NCBI RefSeq assembly: GCF_900105455.1
Contig: NZ_FNSF01000003.1
Span: 124,001 to 188,000, forward strand
DNA length: 64,000 nt
Source of the DNA: Tenacibaculum sp. MAR_2009_124
Lineage (GTDB): Bacteria > Bacteroidota > Bacteroidia > Flavobacteriales > Flavobacteriaceae
Direction of reading: 5' to 3'
Part shown: positions 9,274 through 19,033 of the stretch, one piece after another
How the letters are laid out: each line of letters begins with the position of its first letter
How positions within the stretch are numbered: the first letter of the stretch is position 1
Translations under genes and position numbers: made by a program
The notes under the pieces: model-generated
The model's input: only the letters and a program-made list of their open reading frames with translations
Databases searched by the model: none
What the model was told of the DNA's origin: nothing

Positions 9274-9541
9274 ATTCTTTACTCATTTTACCAGTAGCAC
9301 AACTTACAAACGATTTTGCTTTATGCAATACTGTATTTTTATCTCCTACTTCGGGGTAACCAAGTTTTGACAACTTTTCCTTTATCTTAGTTAAACTACT
9401 ATCAGGTGATTCAAACGCGACTAAGGACTCATCAACGTTGATTTCAATATTAGTTACTTCTTCAATAGATGAAATTCCTTTTTTTATCGTGTTAGCACAA
9501 CCTCCACACTTTAAATTCTCTATATATATCTTCTGTATCAT
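9272..9541 (-). CDS. Heavy-metal-associated (HMA) domain protein
   Basis: About 89 residues from the ATG at 9541. The metal-binding motif is NLKCGGCANTI (Cys-x-x-Cys) in the first loop of a ferredoxin-like HMA fold, with GYPEVGDKN closing the domain. Such proteins bind copper or other soft metals, or regulate thiol chemistry. It is the last gene of a leftward run with two rhodanese-domain genes and a SulP transporter, so a role in sulfur or metal handling is inferred. An in-frame ATG eight codons upstream is possible but adds only an unconserved stretch. Confidence 0.8.
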   Translation of the reverse strand: MIQKIYIENLKCGGCANTIKKGISSIEEVTNIEINVDESLVAFESPDSSLTKIKEKLSKLGYPEVGDKNTVLHKAKSFVSCATGKMSKE

Positions 9542-9602
9542 TTGTCTATTTTCATTACTAATCAATACTCACATATTACCTACAGGTTCCATGTCTTTTG
9601 AT

Positions 9603-9983
9603 TTATTTATTTTCTTCTTTCCAGTTCAAATACCCGCCTTCCAAGTTATAAATTTCAAACCCTTTTTCTGCTAACATCTCAGCGGCGATAATACTTCTAC
9701 CTCCCGATCTACAATATAAATATACTGGAGCGTCTTTCTTTAATTCTCTAAGTGCTTTCTCCTCAAAATCTGGGGAAGTAACATCAATATTTATCGCTTT
9801 ATTGATCATCCCATTTTTACATTCTTCTGGAGTTCTTACATCTACCAATTGTATTTCTGAATGTGTACTCGTTACCGTCTGTAAATCCGACACTCTTATA
9901 TCTACAATATTGTTATTTTGTTTTTTACATCCTATTACTAAAAGTAATAGAGCCACAGAAAACATCTTTATCAGTTTTGTCAT
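9603..9983 (-). CDS. Rhodanese-domain lipoprotein
   Basis: 126 residues. An N-terminal signal and lipobox (LLLVIGCKKQ) anchor it at the envelope. The rest is a single rhodanese domain with LVDVRTPEECKNGMINKAIN and the active-site loop YLYCRSGGRS, where the Cys would carry a persulfide. It transfers sulfane sulfur or acts as a sulfur carrier in the periplasm. It lies 4 bases after the stop of the MBL-rhodanese gene, so the two are co-transcribed. Confidence 0.88.
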   Translation of the reverse strand: MTKLIKMFSVALLLLVIGCKKQNNNIVDIRVSDLQTVTSTHSEIQLVDVRTPEECKNGMINKAINIDVTSPDFEEKALRELKKDAPVYLYCRSGGRSIIAAEMLAEKGFEIYNLEGGYLNWKEENK

Positions 9984-9987
9984 ACAT

Positions 9988-11397
9988 TTATTTTAACGTC
10001 GAAGGACAAACATATTCTGTTCTCGAAATAGAGGTTTCTTTAATATCTTTATATCCTCCAGCAATATCAATTACGTGGTGATAACCTCTCGCTTTTAAGA
10101 TTGACGCTGCAATCACAGAGCGATATCCTCCTGCACAATGTACATAAAAATCCTGATCCGTTGGAAATTCTTGAATATGTTTATTAATAAAATCTAATGG
10201 AGTATTTGGTACATTTTCAATGTGCTCGCTTTGGTACTCACCTGGCTTACGCACATCAAAAACTTGTATGTTACCAGCTAACTTTTTTTCTAATTCTGTA
10301 GCCGAAATGGATTGTAAAGTATCTATTTCTTTCCCTGATTCTTTCCAAACATCAAAACTACCATCTAAATAACCTAAAACATTATCAAAACCAACTCTTG
10401 ATAAACGCGTAATTGCTGTTTCTTCTTCTCCTTTTGGAGTAACTAACAAAATAGGTTGAGAAACATCTTTTATTAAAGCGCCTACCCAAGGCGCAAATGT
10501 TCCTTTTAAACCAATAAAAATAGATTGAGGTATAAATCCTTTAATGAATTCCGATTGATGTCTTACATCCAGAATTATTGCATTACTTTCATTTGCTCTT
10601 TTTTCAAATTCATCTACTGAAAGAGCTTTCGTACTATCTTTAATTACATCATCTATGGACTTATATCCTTCCTTATTCATTTTTACATTCAAAGGAAAGT
10701 ATTCAGGAGGAGGTAATAAACCGTCTGTAACTTCTTTGACAAACTCCTCTTTGGTCATATCATCACGCAAAGCATAGTTCGTTTTCTTTTGTTCTCCTAT
10801 GGTACCAACCGTTTCCTTGCTTAAATTTTTACCACAAGCCGACCCAGCTCCATGTGCAGGATAAACAATAACATTGTCTTCCAAAGTCATTATTTTATTT
10901 CGAAGACTTTCATATAACAATCCTGCCAACTCTTCCTGAGTTAAACTCGCTGCTTTTTGCGCTAAATCTGGTCTCCCTACATCTCCTAAGAACAGCGTAT
11001 CTCCACTAAAGATAGCATGATTATTTCCATCTTTATCTTTTAATAAATAGGTTGTGCTTTCCATGGTATGTCCAGGAGTGTGTAACACCGATATAGTAAT
11101 ATCTCCTAATTTAAAAACCTCTCCATCCTCTGCAATATGCGCTTCATATTTTGGATTAGCGGTAGGTCCATAAACAATTGTTGCTCCTGTTTTTTCAGCC
11201 AATGTAACATGGCCACTTACAAAATCAGCATGAAAATGTGTTTCGAAAATATACTTGATCTTAGCGTTTTTTTCTTCCGACTTATTTATATAAGATTGAA
11301 CTTCTCTCAAAGGATCAATAATGGCAACCTCTCCTCCACTCTCAACATAATATGCTCCTTGAGCCAAACAACCTGTATAAATTTGTTCTATCTTCAT
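9988..11397 (-). CDS. MBL-fold hydrolase with two rhodanese domains (persulfide dioxygenase-like)
   Basis: 469 residues, cytosolic. The N-terminal ~230 residues are a metallo-beta-lactamase fold with FETHFHADFVSGH and later TPGHTMESTT and SGDTLFLGDVGRPDL, as in ETHE1-like persulfide dioxygenases. Two rhodanese domains follow. The first (LDVRHQSEFIKGF) has TPKGEEET where the active Cys loop should be, so it is probably inactive. The second has HCAGGYRS with an intact Cys. The protein likely oxidises glutathione or protein persulfides to sulfite and handles sulfane sulfur. The neighbouring SulP transporter and rhodanese lipoprotein fit a sulfur-oxidation unit. Confidence 0.88.
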   Translation of the reverse strand: MKIEQIYTGCLAQGAYYVESGGEVAIIDPLREVQSYINKSEEKNAKIKYIFETHFHADFVSGHVTLAEKTGATIVYGPTANPKYEAHIAEDGEVFKLGDITISVLHTPGHTMESTTYLLKDKDGNNHAIFSGDTLFLGDVGRPDLAQKAASLTQEELAGLLYESLRNKIMTLEDNVIVYPAHGAGSACGKNLSKETVGTIGEQKKTNYALRDDMTKEEFVKEVTDGLLPPPEYFPLNVKMNKEGYKSIDDVIKDSTKALSVDEFEKRANESNAIILDVRHQSEFIKGFIPQSIFIGLKGTFAPWVGALIKDVSQPILLVTPKGEEETAITRLSRVGFDNVLGYLDGSFDVWKESGKEIDTLQSISATELEKKLAGNIQVFDVRKPGEYQSEHIENVPNTPLDFINKHIQEFPTDQDFYVHCAGGYRSVIAASILKARGYHHVIDIAGGYKDIKETSISRTEYVCPSTLK

Positions 11398-11424
11398 AAT
11401 ATAATTATATTCTAATCTTTTATT

Positions 11425-13155
11425 TTATTTGTACGCTTGATGAATGTATTGAGCGTATTTTTTTTGATTTAAATTATCTCCTGTTTTAAAATAATGTACT
11501 GCGCCATTTGCTCTCATAAAAAAATGATCAATAGAGATTTCCTCTAAAACTCCACCTCTGAAAAACGCATCTCTAACTGGGCCTTTAACTCCAGCTAAAT
11601 AAAAAGTAATTCCTTTTTTCTTATAAAACCTAATACGTTCTATCAACATATCTACTCCTGTGCTATCCACTCTATTAATACTTTCTGCATCTAACACAAT
11701 TAATTTTAATGCCTTCCCTTTTGCTTCTGCCATTTCCTCCAATTTGTCTCTAAAATACCCAGAATTAGCGTAAAAAAGTTGCGCATCAAATCGAAATACC
11801 AACACTTCTTCTTCCATAAGAACTTCTTTAAATCTATTTTTATTTCTATAAAAATCTGAGTCGGGTACCTTACCTAGTTCTGCTACATAAGGCCTAGATG
11901 TTCTAAATATTAATAGAATTAACGACAACCCTACTCCTACTAAAATTCCATATTCAATTCCAAAAAGTAATGTTGAAAAAAAAGTAGCTACAAGTAACCA
12001 AAAATCAAGGTTATTTGCTTTCCATAAACGCTTTGCTTCCTTTACATTCACCAAATTAAACACGGCAACAATAATAATAGACGCAAGTATACTTTTGGGT
12101 AAATAATAAAAGATAGGAGTCAAAAACAACAGTGTTAGTACTACCAAAATAGAAGAGACTATCGCAGAAACTCCTGTTTTCCCTCCCGATTCGGCGTTAA
12201 TGGCGGACCTTGAAAAACTTGACGCAGAGGGATAAGCCTTGAAAAAAGACCCAAAAATATTACTCAATCCTAAAGCGATCAATTCTTGATTAGGTTGGAC
12301 TCTATACTCGTCTTGTTTCGCTTCTAATGTTTTACCTATTGAAATAGTTTCAAGATAACCAACCATGACCAGTGTTAATGCAATTGGCATTAATTCCTTA
12401 ATTAAAGGAACATCAATAGTTGGTATGGAAAAAGCAGGTAATCCCGATGGAATATCCCTTACAATAGCCACACCAGTCCAACTTTCTCCGAAGTATTTAA
12501 TTAAAACAATTCCAAGAGTTACAACAATTAAGGCATTGGGGATTTTTTTATTTAGTTTTCTAAAGAAAATGATAACAGCACAAGCAACAACGCCAATGAT
12601 AGTGGTATTCTTGTTAAAAAACTGAATTCTATTAACAATGTCTTCAAGTAAAATATGAATCTGATCACTTTGAAGAAACTCTACTCCTAATAAATTTTTA
12701 AATTGATTTAAACCAATAATCAAAGCTACCGCAGAGGTAAACCCAGTGATAACTGGCCTCGATAAAAAATTAACAATGAAACCCAATTGAAAAACTCCCA
12801 TGAGAAGTTGAATACTACCAACAACCAATGCTAACAATATTGCTATAGCTATATAGCTTTCAGATCCTACCAATGCAAGAGTAGAAACTCCTGTGGCAAC
12901 AATTAAAGAATCCATAGCTACAGGACCAATTGCAACCTGACGTGAAGAACCAAAAACTGCATAAACAACTTGAGGTATTAACGCCGAATACAAACCATAA
13001 ATAGGTGGTAATCCTGCAATAAGAGCATAGGCTATACCTTGAGGAATGAGAACAATTGCAACGGTAATACCAGCAATTACATCATTTTGCAGGTACTCTT
13101 TTTGGTAATTGGGCAACCAACTAAAAATGGGTATTAACTTTTTAATCAACTTCAT
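11425..13155 (-). CDS. SulP-family anion transporter with STAS domain
   Basis: 576 residues. The first ~430 are a multi-helix transporter starting NDVIAGITVAIVLIPQGIAYA and containing GLSNIFGSFFKAYPSASSFS, hallmark SulP segments. The C-terminal ~120 residues form a cytoplasmic STAS domain with VLDAESINRVDSTGVDML. SulP proteins carry sulfate, bicarbonate or other anions across the inner membrane. Next to the persulfide dioxygenase-like gene (27 bases apart), export of sulfite/sulfate or uptake of sulfate is the likely role, but bicarbonate transport cannot be excluded. Confidence 0.9.
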   Translation of the reverse strand: MKLIKKLIPIFSWLPNYQKEYLQNDVIAGITVAIVLIPQGIAYALIAGLPPIYGLYSALIPQVVYAVFGSSRQVAIGPVAMDSLIVATGVSTLALVGSESYIAIAILLALVVGSIQLLMGVFQLGFIVNFLSRPVITGFTSAVALIIGLNQFKNLLGVEFLQSDQIHILLEDIVNRIQFFNKNTTIIGVVACAVIIFFRKLNKKIPNALIVVTLGIVLIKYFGESWTGVAIVRDIPSGLPAFSIPTIDVPLIKELMPIALTLVMVGYLETISIGKTLEAKQDEYRVQPNQELIALGLSNIFGSFFKAYPSASSFSRSAINAESGGKTGVSAIVSSILVVLTLLFLTPIFYYLPKSILASIIIVAVFNLVNVKEAKRLWKANNLDFWLLVATFFSTLLFGIEYGILVGVGLSLILLIFRTSRPYVAELGKVPDSDFYRNKNRFKEVLMEEEVLVFRFDAQLFYANSGYFRDKLEEMAEAKGKALKLIVLDAESINRVDSTGVDMLIERIRFYKKKGITFYLAGVKGPVRDAFFRGGVLEEISIDHFFMRANGAVHYFKTGDNLNQKKYAQYIHQAYK

Positions 13156-13172
13156 GCCTCAGTTATATAATT

Positions 13173-14474
13173 CTAATTTTTAGGTGCGTAATAAAAAGGA
13201 ATATTCCATTTTAAAAAGGCTCCTTCACCATTTATCTTTTCAATTTTAAGTGCATTTAAACCAACAGGTAATTTTGAAATATCAATAAAAGCTATGATTC
13301 CAAACTGATTTGTTCTATAATGATTATTATATCTTAAAAATGTTACCTCTATCTTTTCTTCATTTAAAAACACTTTGTGATACTTCTTATAGCATTCTTC
13401 CAAATAAATGGCTCTATTCTTGCTTTTCTCCTTTCTTGAGTTACTTGATATTTCCTCAAACGTTCCGCATACGACATCTCTCATAGAAGATTCATAGTCA
13501 AATATTGGAATAAAAACTTCTAATGTATTACGTTCAATAAAATCAGATTCAATTTCCGGGCTAAGTAAAAACTCTATTTGTCGATTACTATCTTTATAGT
13601 AATCAGCATAAGTTTTATGAATATCATAATTAGCAGCGACACGATTCCTAACTAAGTATAAAATGTTAGTTTTTGGAAGTTGAATTACAGCGACCAACAT
13701 GGCCGAAATCAAAAAGACAAAAATCAGATATACTAATGACTTTTTCTTCTTAAAATTAGAACCAAAAATCATAGTAACCTGTAAAATACTCTTATAAATA
13801 GGCCCAAAAGAAATCATGGAAACAAATTTCACCACTTTAAAACTTAAAAGCTGTAACTTTTCTTTTTCTTGGTTCTTTTTTAAATTAGCTATAACGGAAA
13901 TTATAATCTGAACAAATAAACTCAACCCTATAAATATGGCTGGAACCATCAAAATATAGCTATTTATATATTCTGAAAGCATATTGTAAATCAATAAATA
14001 AAGACTTGAAAAAAAAGCTATATAACCATATAGTAAGAGAAATGTAAAGGCTATAGAAAAAATAACACTACATAATTCATCAACTTTTTGAATTGAATCT
14101 TTAAGTTTCGGTAATATTGATAAAATCTTTTCTGTATAAATTTTAGAATACGCACTATCTTCAAGGCTATAATCTGGAAATACAGAGTTTAATCCAACTA
14201 GTCCAACCCAATAGGCTCTCAAAAAAAAGTGTATTACAAACATTGCAGCCAAAGCACTAACCGCGATCAATCCAAAAAAACAAATAAAATAAGCAACAAA
14301 ATATTGATTTGGATTAACTGTATTTATAAAAAAGTTCGTTATCCAATTAATACCATCGAAAAGCTGAAACGTACCAAAGATAGCTACAGCTGATACTAAA
14401 AGTTCGGCTTCCCAGCTCTCATCTTTTAATCTCTGTAACCAATTTTTGGCTTCTTTATGTGATCCACTTTCCAT
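13173..14474 (-). CDS. Multi-pass membrane protein of unknown function
   Basis: 433 residues, not recognised. The N-terminus has a short cytosolic stretch (KNWLQRLKDESWEAELLVSA) followed by about six hydrophobic helices up to residue ~265. Then comes a ~165-residue soluble tail beginning after KTNILYLVRN, probably outside the cytoplasm, ending LKWNIPFYYAPKN. It lies 14 bases after ruvB and 17 bases before the SulP gene, so it is part of the same leftward run. The arrangement of helices plus a beta-rich tail gives no firm functional clue. Confidence 0.7.
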   Translation of the reverse strand: MESGSHKEAKNWLQRLKDESWEAELLVSAVAIFGTFQLFDGINWITNFFINTVNPNQYFVAYFICFFGLIAVSALAAMFVIHFFLRAYWVGLVGLNSVFPDYSLEDSAYSKIYTEKILSILPKLKDSIQKVDELCSVIFSIAFTFLLLYGYIAFFSSLYLLIYNMLSEYINSYILMVPAIFIGLSLFVQIIISVIANLKKNQEKEKLQLLSFKVVKFVSMISFGPIYKSILQVTMIFGSNFKKKKSLVYLIFVFLISAMLVAVIQLPKTNILYLVRNRVAANYDIHKTYADYYKDSNRQIEFLLSPEIESDFIERNTLEVFIPIFDYESSMRDVVCGTFEEISSNSRKEKSKNRAIYLEECYKKYHKVFLNEEKIEVTFLRYNNHYRTNQFGIIAFIDISKLPVGLNALKIEKINGEGAFLKWNIPFYYAPKN

Positions 14475-14488
14475 AATAATGTTAACTT

Positions 14489-15511
14489 TTAAAATAACTC
14501 ACTTTGTGAAGAGCCTTTTATTCTTCCCAAATGTTTATAAGCAAAATCGGTAACTTCTCGACCCCTTGGAGTTCTCATTATAAATCCTTGTTGTATCAAA
14601 AAGGGTTCGTACACCTCTTCAATAGTCTCGGCATTTTCTGCAACAGCAGTGGCCAATGTTGAAAGACCAACGGGACCTCCTTTAAACTTATCAATGATTG
14701 TACTCAAAATCTTATTATCCATTTCATCCAATCCATGAGCATCTACATTCAACGCTTTTAAAGCGTATTTCGCAATTTCAATATTAATACTACCATCTCC
14801 TTTTATCTCCGCAAAATCTCGTACCCTTCTTAGTAATGCATTGGCAATACGTGGTGTACCTCTACTTCTTCCTGCTATTTCTATAGCGGCTTCTAACGAA
14901 ATTGGCACCCCTAATATGTATGCGCTTCGCTCAATAATTGTACTCAACAAATCAGTAGAATAATAATGTAATCTACTACTAATACCGAATCTCGCTCTCA
15001 TCGGAGCCGTTAAAAGTCCCGAACGAGTTGTAGCTCCAACCAAAGTAAATGGCTCTAAATTTATTTGTACGGTTCTTGCATTCGGTCCAGACTCTATCAT
15101 AATATCTATTTTAAAGTCTTCCATTGCTGAATACAAATACTCTTCAACTATTGGGCTTAATCGATGAATTTCATCAATAAATAAAACATCTCTTTCCTCT
15201 AAATTGGTCAATAACCCTGCTAAATCACCAGGTTTATCCAAAACAGGGCCCGACGTTACCTTAATTCCTGCATTTAATTCATGTGCTAAAATATGAGCCA
15301 ATGTAGTTTTTCCTAATCCTGGTGGACCATGAAATAATGTATGATCCAAAGCTTCGTCTCTTCTATTAGCCGCCTCTACAAAAATTTGCAAATTTTCTAT
15401 TGCTTGATCTTGTCCTGTAAAATCACTAAAGGAAAGAGGACGTAGTTTTTTTTCTACATCTAATTCGTCATTGGAATAATTATTCTTGTCTGGATTTAAG
15501 TGTTCGTTCAT
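14489..15511 (-). CDS. ruvB: Holliday junction branch migration helicase RuvB
   Basis: About 340 residues from the ATG at 15511 ([11 protein letters not shown]), the usual RuvB start region; an ATG seven codons earlier is less likely. AAA+ motifs: Walker [19 protein letters not shown], Walker [16 protein letters not shown], sensor [18 protein letters not shown], and the C-terminal winged helix ending [23 protein letters not shown]. RuvB drives ATP-dependent branch migration with RuvA. It is the first gene of the leftward run that continues to the HMA gene. Confidence 0.96.
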   Translation of the reverse strand: MNEHLNPDKNNYSNDELDVEKKLRPLSFSDFTGQDQAIENLQIFVEAANRRDEALDHTLFHGPPGLGKTTLAHILAHELNAGIKVTSGPVLDKPGDLAGLLTNLEERDVLFIDEIHRLSPIVEEYLYSAMEDFKIDIMIESGPNARTVQINLEPFTLVGATTRSGLLTAPMRARFGISSRLHYYSTDLLSTIIERSAYILGVPISLEAAIEIAGRSRGTPRIANALLRRVRDFAEIKGDGSINIEIAKYALKALNVDAHGLDEMDNKILSTIIDKFKGGPVGLSTLATAVAENAETIEEVYEPFLIQQGFIMRTPRGREVTDFAYKHLGRIKGSSQSELF

Positions 15512-15839
15512 ACTCGTACAAATATACTTCAAATATCGTTTTTACTTTGTAATAAATGTTACTCTGATTGTATTAATCTATTATCCGTTTAATTATTCCA
15601 ATTCAACAGAACTAATAAAAGTTTTCGTATATGTTTCCTTTAATTTTACCTGTGCTTTAACAAAGCTTGAAACCAAACACCATACAACTACATAAATACA
15701 ACAAAACATTATTCCAACCAAAAAACACAAAAAAATAACATTTTACCAATATTTGTGAATAAATTTTTAACTTTACACAAAAATTACACAATAATTATAT
15801 ATTAGGTAAATTACCTATATCATACAAACTAACCCTATA
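15512..15839. other. Intergenic region between divergent ruvB and T9SS genes
   Basis: 328 bases, strongly AT-rich, without a coding frame that looks real. It must hold both promoters. The only distinct structure is the palindrome at 15803-15817. Confidence 0.6.
15803..15817. promoter_or_regulatory. Perfect 15-bp palindrome upstream of the T9SS gene
   Basis: TAGGTAAATTACCTA, two 7-bp arms around one base, 22 bases before the ATG at 15840. Its position in the 5' leader suggests an operator or an mRNA hairpin near the ribosome site. Function is inferred only. Confidence 0.4.
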
Positions 15840-18518
15840 ATGAAACTTAAAAACATACCCTTCATAATAGTAATGTGTTTTTCGTGCGTCCTTTTTGGGC
15901 AGAAAAGCAATCAGGATGGAGCCCAGAAAGCAACGTGGAATGGACAATTGAAATATCGTTATGTTCCAAGTATTAAAGAACAAATAAAAAACGGAACTTT
16001 TGTTCATGCAAAAGTTGATGAAAGAAACCTTTATGCTAAGGATAAAAGAACAAAAGGTAACAAAGTGGTTCCAGGAAAGGGCTTACCACACGGAAAAGAT
16101 CCATTACTAGACACACAAAGAAGATCTACTCCAAAAAGAATAAGGTCAACAAGTCTCACCTTTGAGACTACAAATCAAACTTCTACTCCCTCAGATCCAA
16201 CAGGTGCTGTAGGAAGAGATTATTATATTGCTGCTTGGAATACAGCGTTTAGAATTTTTAATAAAGATGGCACACCAGCAACGGATGCGGCTGATTTATC
16301 TACATTATTTCCTGGGGGTGCAGATGGCGATCCCATTGTTCTATATGATTCACAAGCGGATAGATATATTGTTACTGAATTTGAAGATAATCCTAATGGA
16401 TTTCACGTGGCAATATCACAAACAAATGATCCCGTGAATGGAGGTTGGCATACCTATAGCGCTGACTCATTTCAAACTGGTACTTTCCCTGATTATACCA
16501 AGTTTTCAATTTGGTCAGATGGTTATTATGTAACCGCTAATATTTCAGAAAGTAGTGGCGGTAATACAAGAACTGGTCAGGTATGGGCTTTGGAACGAGA
16601 CAAAATGTTAACAGGAGGCACCACTGCTAGCATTCAAGCATTTACTTTAACAGGAATGGTTACTAGTGGTTTTTACAGTCCTCAAGCTTTTAATGTAATT
16701 GATGACAATTTACCTGCAACAGGCCACGCGACCTTAGTATATATGCAAGATGATGCTTGGACGGGTGTGACATCCGATCATTTAAAATTATGGGATGTTA
16801 ATGTTGACTGGACTACGCCTGCTAACTCAACAATATCAGCTCCAACTGAAATACCAGTTTCAGCTTTCACTGGAGTATTTGATGGAGGTGGCTTCTCTAA
16901 CTTATCTCAGCCTTCTGGCCCTGATATCGATGCCATGCAAGCCACTATTATGAATCAAGCGCAATTCAGAAAGTTTGATACTCATAACTCCGTTGTGTTT
17001 AATTTTGTTGTGAATACAGATACAGCCAGTGAATTGGCTGGTATTAGATGGTATGAATTAAGACAAAGTGGTGATGGTCAACCATGGTCGATTTATCAAG
17101 AAGGTACCTACACTGCTCCCGAGGGAAGGCATGCCTTTGGTGCAAGTATGGGAATTGATGGAGCGGGAAATATAGCCATTGCTTATTCATCTGTAAGCAC
17201 TAACGAAAGTATATCTTTAAGATATACAGGAAGATTTCATGATGATCCACTAAACACAATAACCGCCTTAGAGGAATTAATTGTTCTAAGTACTACGGAT
17301 AATCCAGCAAATCGATATGCCGATTATTCACATTTAACCGTTGACCCGTCTAACGACTCAGATTTTTGGTTTGTGAGTGAATATTTCAATAATGGCGCCC
17401 GAAGTAATATGGTTGGTGTTTTTCAACTAACAGAGCCTTTAAACAATGATATAGGTGTTACTACAATATCAGCTCCAACTGATGGAAGTCTGACAGACTC
17501 TGAATCGGTAACAATTAAAATTAGAAATTTCGGAACAAACGATCAAACAAACTTCCCCGTAAGTTACACCTTAGATGGCGGAACAAAAATTACCGAAACC
17601 TATACCGCAACCTTAGCTGCTAATACAACGGCTGATTATACATTTAATACTACGGCCGACTTTTCAGTACTTAATAGAACTTATGAATTAATTGCAGCCA
17701 CTGAGCTTACCACTGACGAAAACCAGAGTAATAATAGTAAAACGGTTAACATCATAACATCGATTCAACATTGTACTCCTGTTGCTACTTCAGGTTGTAA
17801 TATAGATGGCATCAAACGCTTCGTTTTAGGTACAATTGATGCAGATAATGGAGCAAGTGGTTGTAATACTACTGGTGATGCTCAAGGGTATGTAAATCGT
17901 AAGGATTTAATGACAGATTTAGACAGAAATGACGAACATATTATGAAGGCCCAGCACAACTGGACGAATAATCCTGATGGTGAAACTTTATCTGCGTGGA
18001 TTGACTTAGATGATAATGGAACGTTTGAAACAAGTGAACAAGTTATCACCGCAAATGTCTTTTCTGTTGCCAATGCTTTAGAGGATTTCACTTTAACCCT
18101 GCCACAATCGGCTAATTTGGGGAAACATGTATTAAGAGTAAAAGCAATGGATAATACAGGTAGTGGAGACATCAATGATCCTTGTAGCAACTACGCTTAT
18201 GGAGAAGTACATGACTACCTTGTGAAGATTATCGATAGGACTTTAAGTATTGACAACGTAATTTTAAACAATGCTGAATTAAAAGTTCTTACATTACCAA
18301 ACAACCAATTTAATTTTCAACTTACAACGGATTACTCTGATATATTATCCTTTAGAGTATATGATATCTTAGGAAAAACCGTTGTCTTCAATAATGTTTC
18401 TAAAAATGGCAATAAATATGAATATTCTTTAGATATGTCATATGCTAGTGCGGGAGCTTATATAGTAAAAATAGGAGGAAAAACTAATTACAAAGAGTAT
18501 AAAATACTTGTTGAATAA
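15840..18518 (+). CDS. Large secreted protein with GEVED and type IX sorting domains
   Basis: 892 residues. Signal peptide MKLKNIPFIIVMCFSCVLFG. Residues ~100-540 form a beta-rich region with repeated aromatic/Asp segments (DPTGAVGRDYYIAAWNTAFR; DGDPIVLYDSQADRY), likely a propeller. Residues ~545-640 resemble a CARDB/Ig-like domain (NNDIGVTTISAPTDG). Residues ~650-795 match a GEVED domain (AYGEVHDYLVKI). The last ~75 residues are a type IX secretion type A sorting domain (FRVYDILGKTV; ASAGAYIVKIG; YKEYKILVE). It is exported to the surface or medium through T9SS. The ligand is unknown. Confidence 0.88.
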   Translation: MKLKNIPFIIVMCFSCVLFGQKSNQDGAQKATWNGQLKYRYVPSIKEQIKNGTFVHAKVDERNLYAKDKRTKGNKVVPGKGLPHGKDPLLDTQRRSTPKRIRSTSLTFETTNQTSTPSDPTGAVGRDYYIAAWNTAFRIFNKDGTPATDAADLSTLFPGGADGDPIVLYDSQADRYIVTEFEDNPNGFHVAISQTNDPVNGGWHTYSADSFQTGTFPDYTKFSIWSDGYYVTANISESSGGNTRTGQVWALERDKMLTGGTTASIQAFTLTGMVTSGFYSPQAFNVIDDNLPATGHATLVYMQDDAWTGVTSDHLKLWDVNVDWTTPANSTISAPTEIPVSAFTGVFDGGGFSNLSQPSGPDIDAMQATIMNQAQFRKFDTHNSVVFNFVVNTDTASELAGIRWYELRQSGDGQPWSIYQEGTYTAPEGRHAFGASMGIDGAGNIAIAYSSVSTNESISLRYTGRFHDDPLNTITALEELIVLSTTDNPANRYADYSHLTVDPSNDSDFWFVSEYFNNGARSNMVGVFQLTEPLNNDIGVTTISAPTDGSLTDSESVTIKIRNFGTNDQTNFPVSYTLDGGTKITETYTATLAANTTADYTFNTTADFSVLNRTYELIAATELTTDENQSNNSKTVNIITSIQHCTPVATSGCNIDGIKRFVLGTIDADNGASGCNTTGDAQGYVNRKDLMTDLDRNDEHIMKAQHNWTNNPDGETLSAWIDLDDNGTFETSEQVITANVFSVANALEDFTLTLPQSANLGKHVLRVKAMDNTGSGDINDPCSNYAYGEVHDYLVKIIDRTLSIDNVILNNAELKVLTLPNNQFNFQLTTDYSDILSFRVYDILGKTVVFNNVSKNGNKYEYSLDMSYASAGAYIVKIGGKTNYKEYKILVE

Positions 18519-18540
18519 ATAATATTTAGATTATAAAAAA

Positions 18541-18587
18541 CATAAAGAAAAGAGAGGAGTAATGATTACTCCTCTCTTTTCTTTATG
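18541..18587. terminator. Long palindromic bidirectional terminator
   Basis: Two 23-bp perfectly complementary arms around one base; the core is GAGAGGAGTAAT and its complement, flanked by AAAGAAAA and TTTTCTTT. It terminates the T9SS gene rightward. The stop codon (18566-18568) and last codons of the leftward lipoprotein gene lie inside it. Confidence 0.85.
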
Positions 18588-18937
18588 TCAACAATATTTA
18601 CAGGTCTTGCCTCATCACATCTATTTTTCATTCTCAAGGAAGTATATTTAATCCAAATCTTTGAATTCTTTAATTCCGAGTACTTGTCATCCATATTTAT
18701 AGGATCCAACATCTCACTTTGCTTGTTATTCACCAATTTAATCATGGTAGCGCAAGTTTTAGCCTTAGACTGGCTATTATCAACGAATTCTGCCTTTACG
18801 TACCCCTTATCTACAAGCTCTTTAGTCGTTTCCTTTATCGAACTTTCATTTTCTTTTGAAGTTACTTGCTTTGTACTGTTACATCCCATCAAAACACATA
18901 GAAATGCACTCGCACTTATTTTAAAAAACTGTCGCAT
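18566..18937 (-). CDS. Small lipoprotein of unknown function
   Basis: 123 residues. Signal peptide and lipobox LCVLMGCNSTK, then a charged domain with two Cys residues (KAKTCATMIKL and MKNRCDEARP). Not recognised. The last codons are encoded within the terminator palindrome shared with the convergent T9SS gene. It stands alone between that terminator and the terminator of the respiratory operon. Confidence 0.7.
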   Translation of the reverse strand: MRQFFKISASAFLCVLMGCNSTKQVTSKENESSIKETTKELVDKGYVKAEFVDNSQSKAKTCATMIKLVNNKQSEMLDPINMDDKYSELKNSKIWIKYTSLRMKNRCDEARPVNIVDIKKREE

Positions 18938-18967
18938 AATTAATTAATATTTTTAAACAATATAGTC

Positions 18968-19015
18968 AATAAAACAAAAAACCTTCGCAAAATTGCGAAG
19001 GTTTTTTGTTTTATT
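18968..19015 (-). terminator. Terminator of the act-cox operon
   Basis: 23-bp arms (core ACCTTCGCAA with TTGCGAAGGT) around AA, flanked by A- and T-runs. It lies 19 bases after the cox1 stop. The symmetric flanks allow termination in both directions. Confidence 0.88.
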
Positions 19016-19033
19016 GTTTTGTAAACTAAATAT

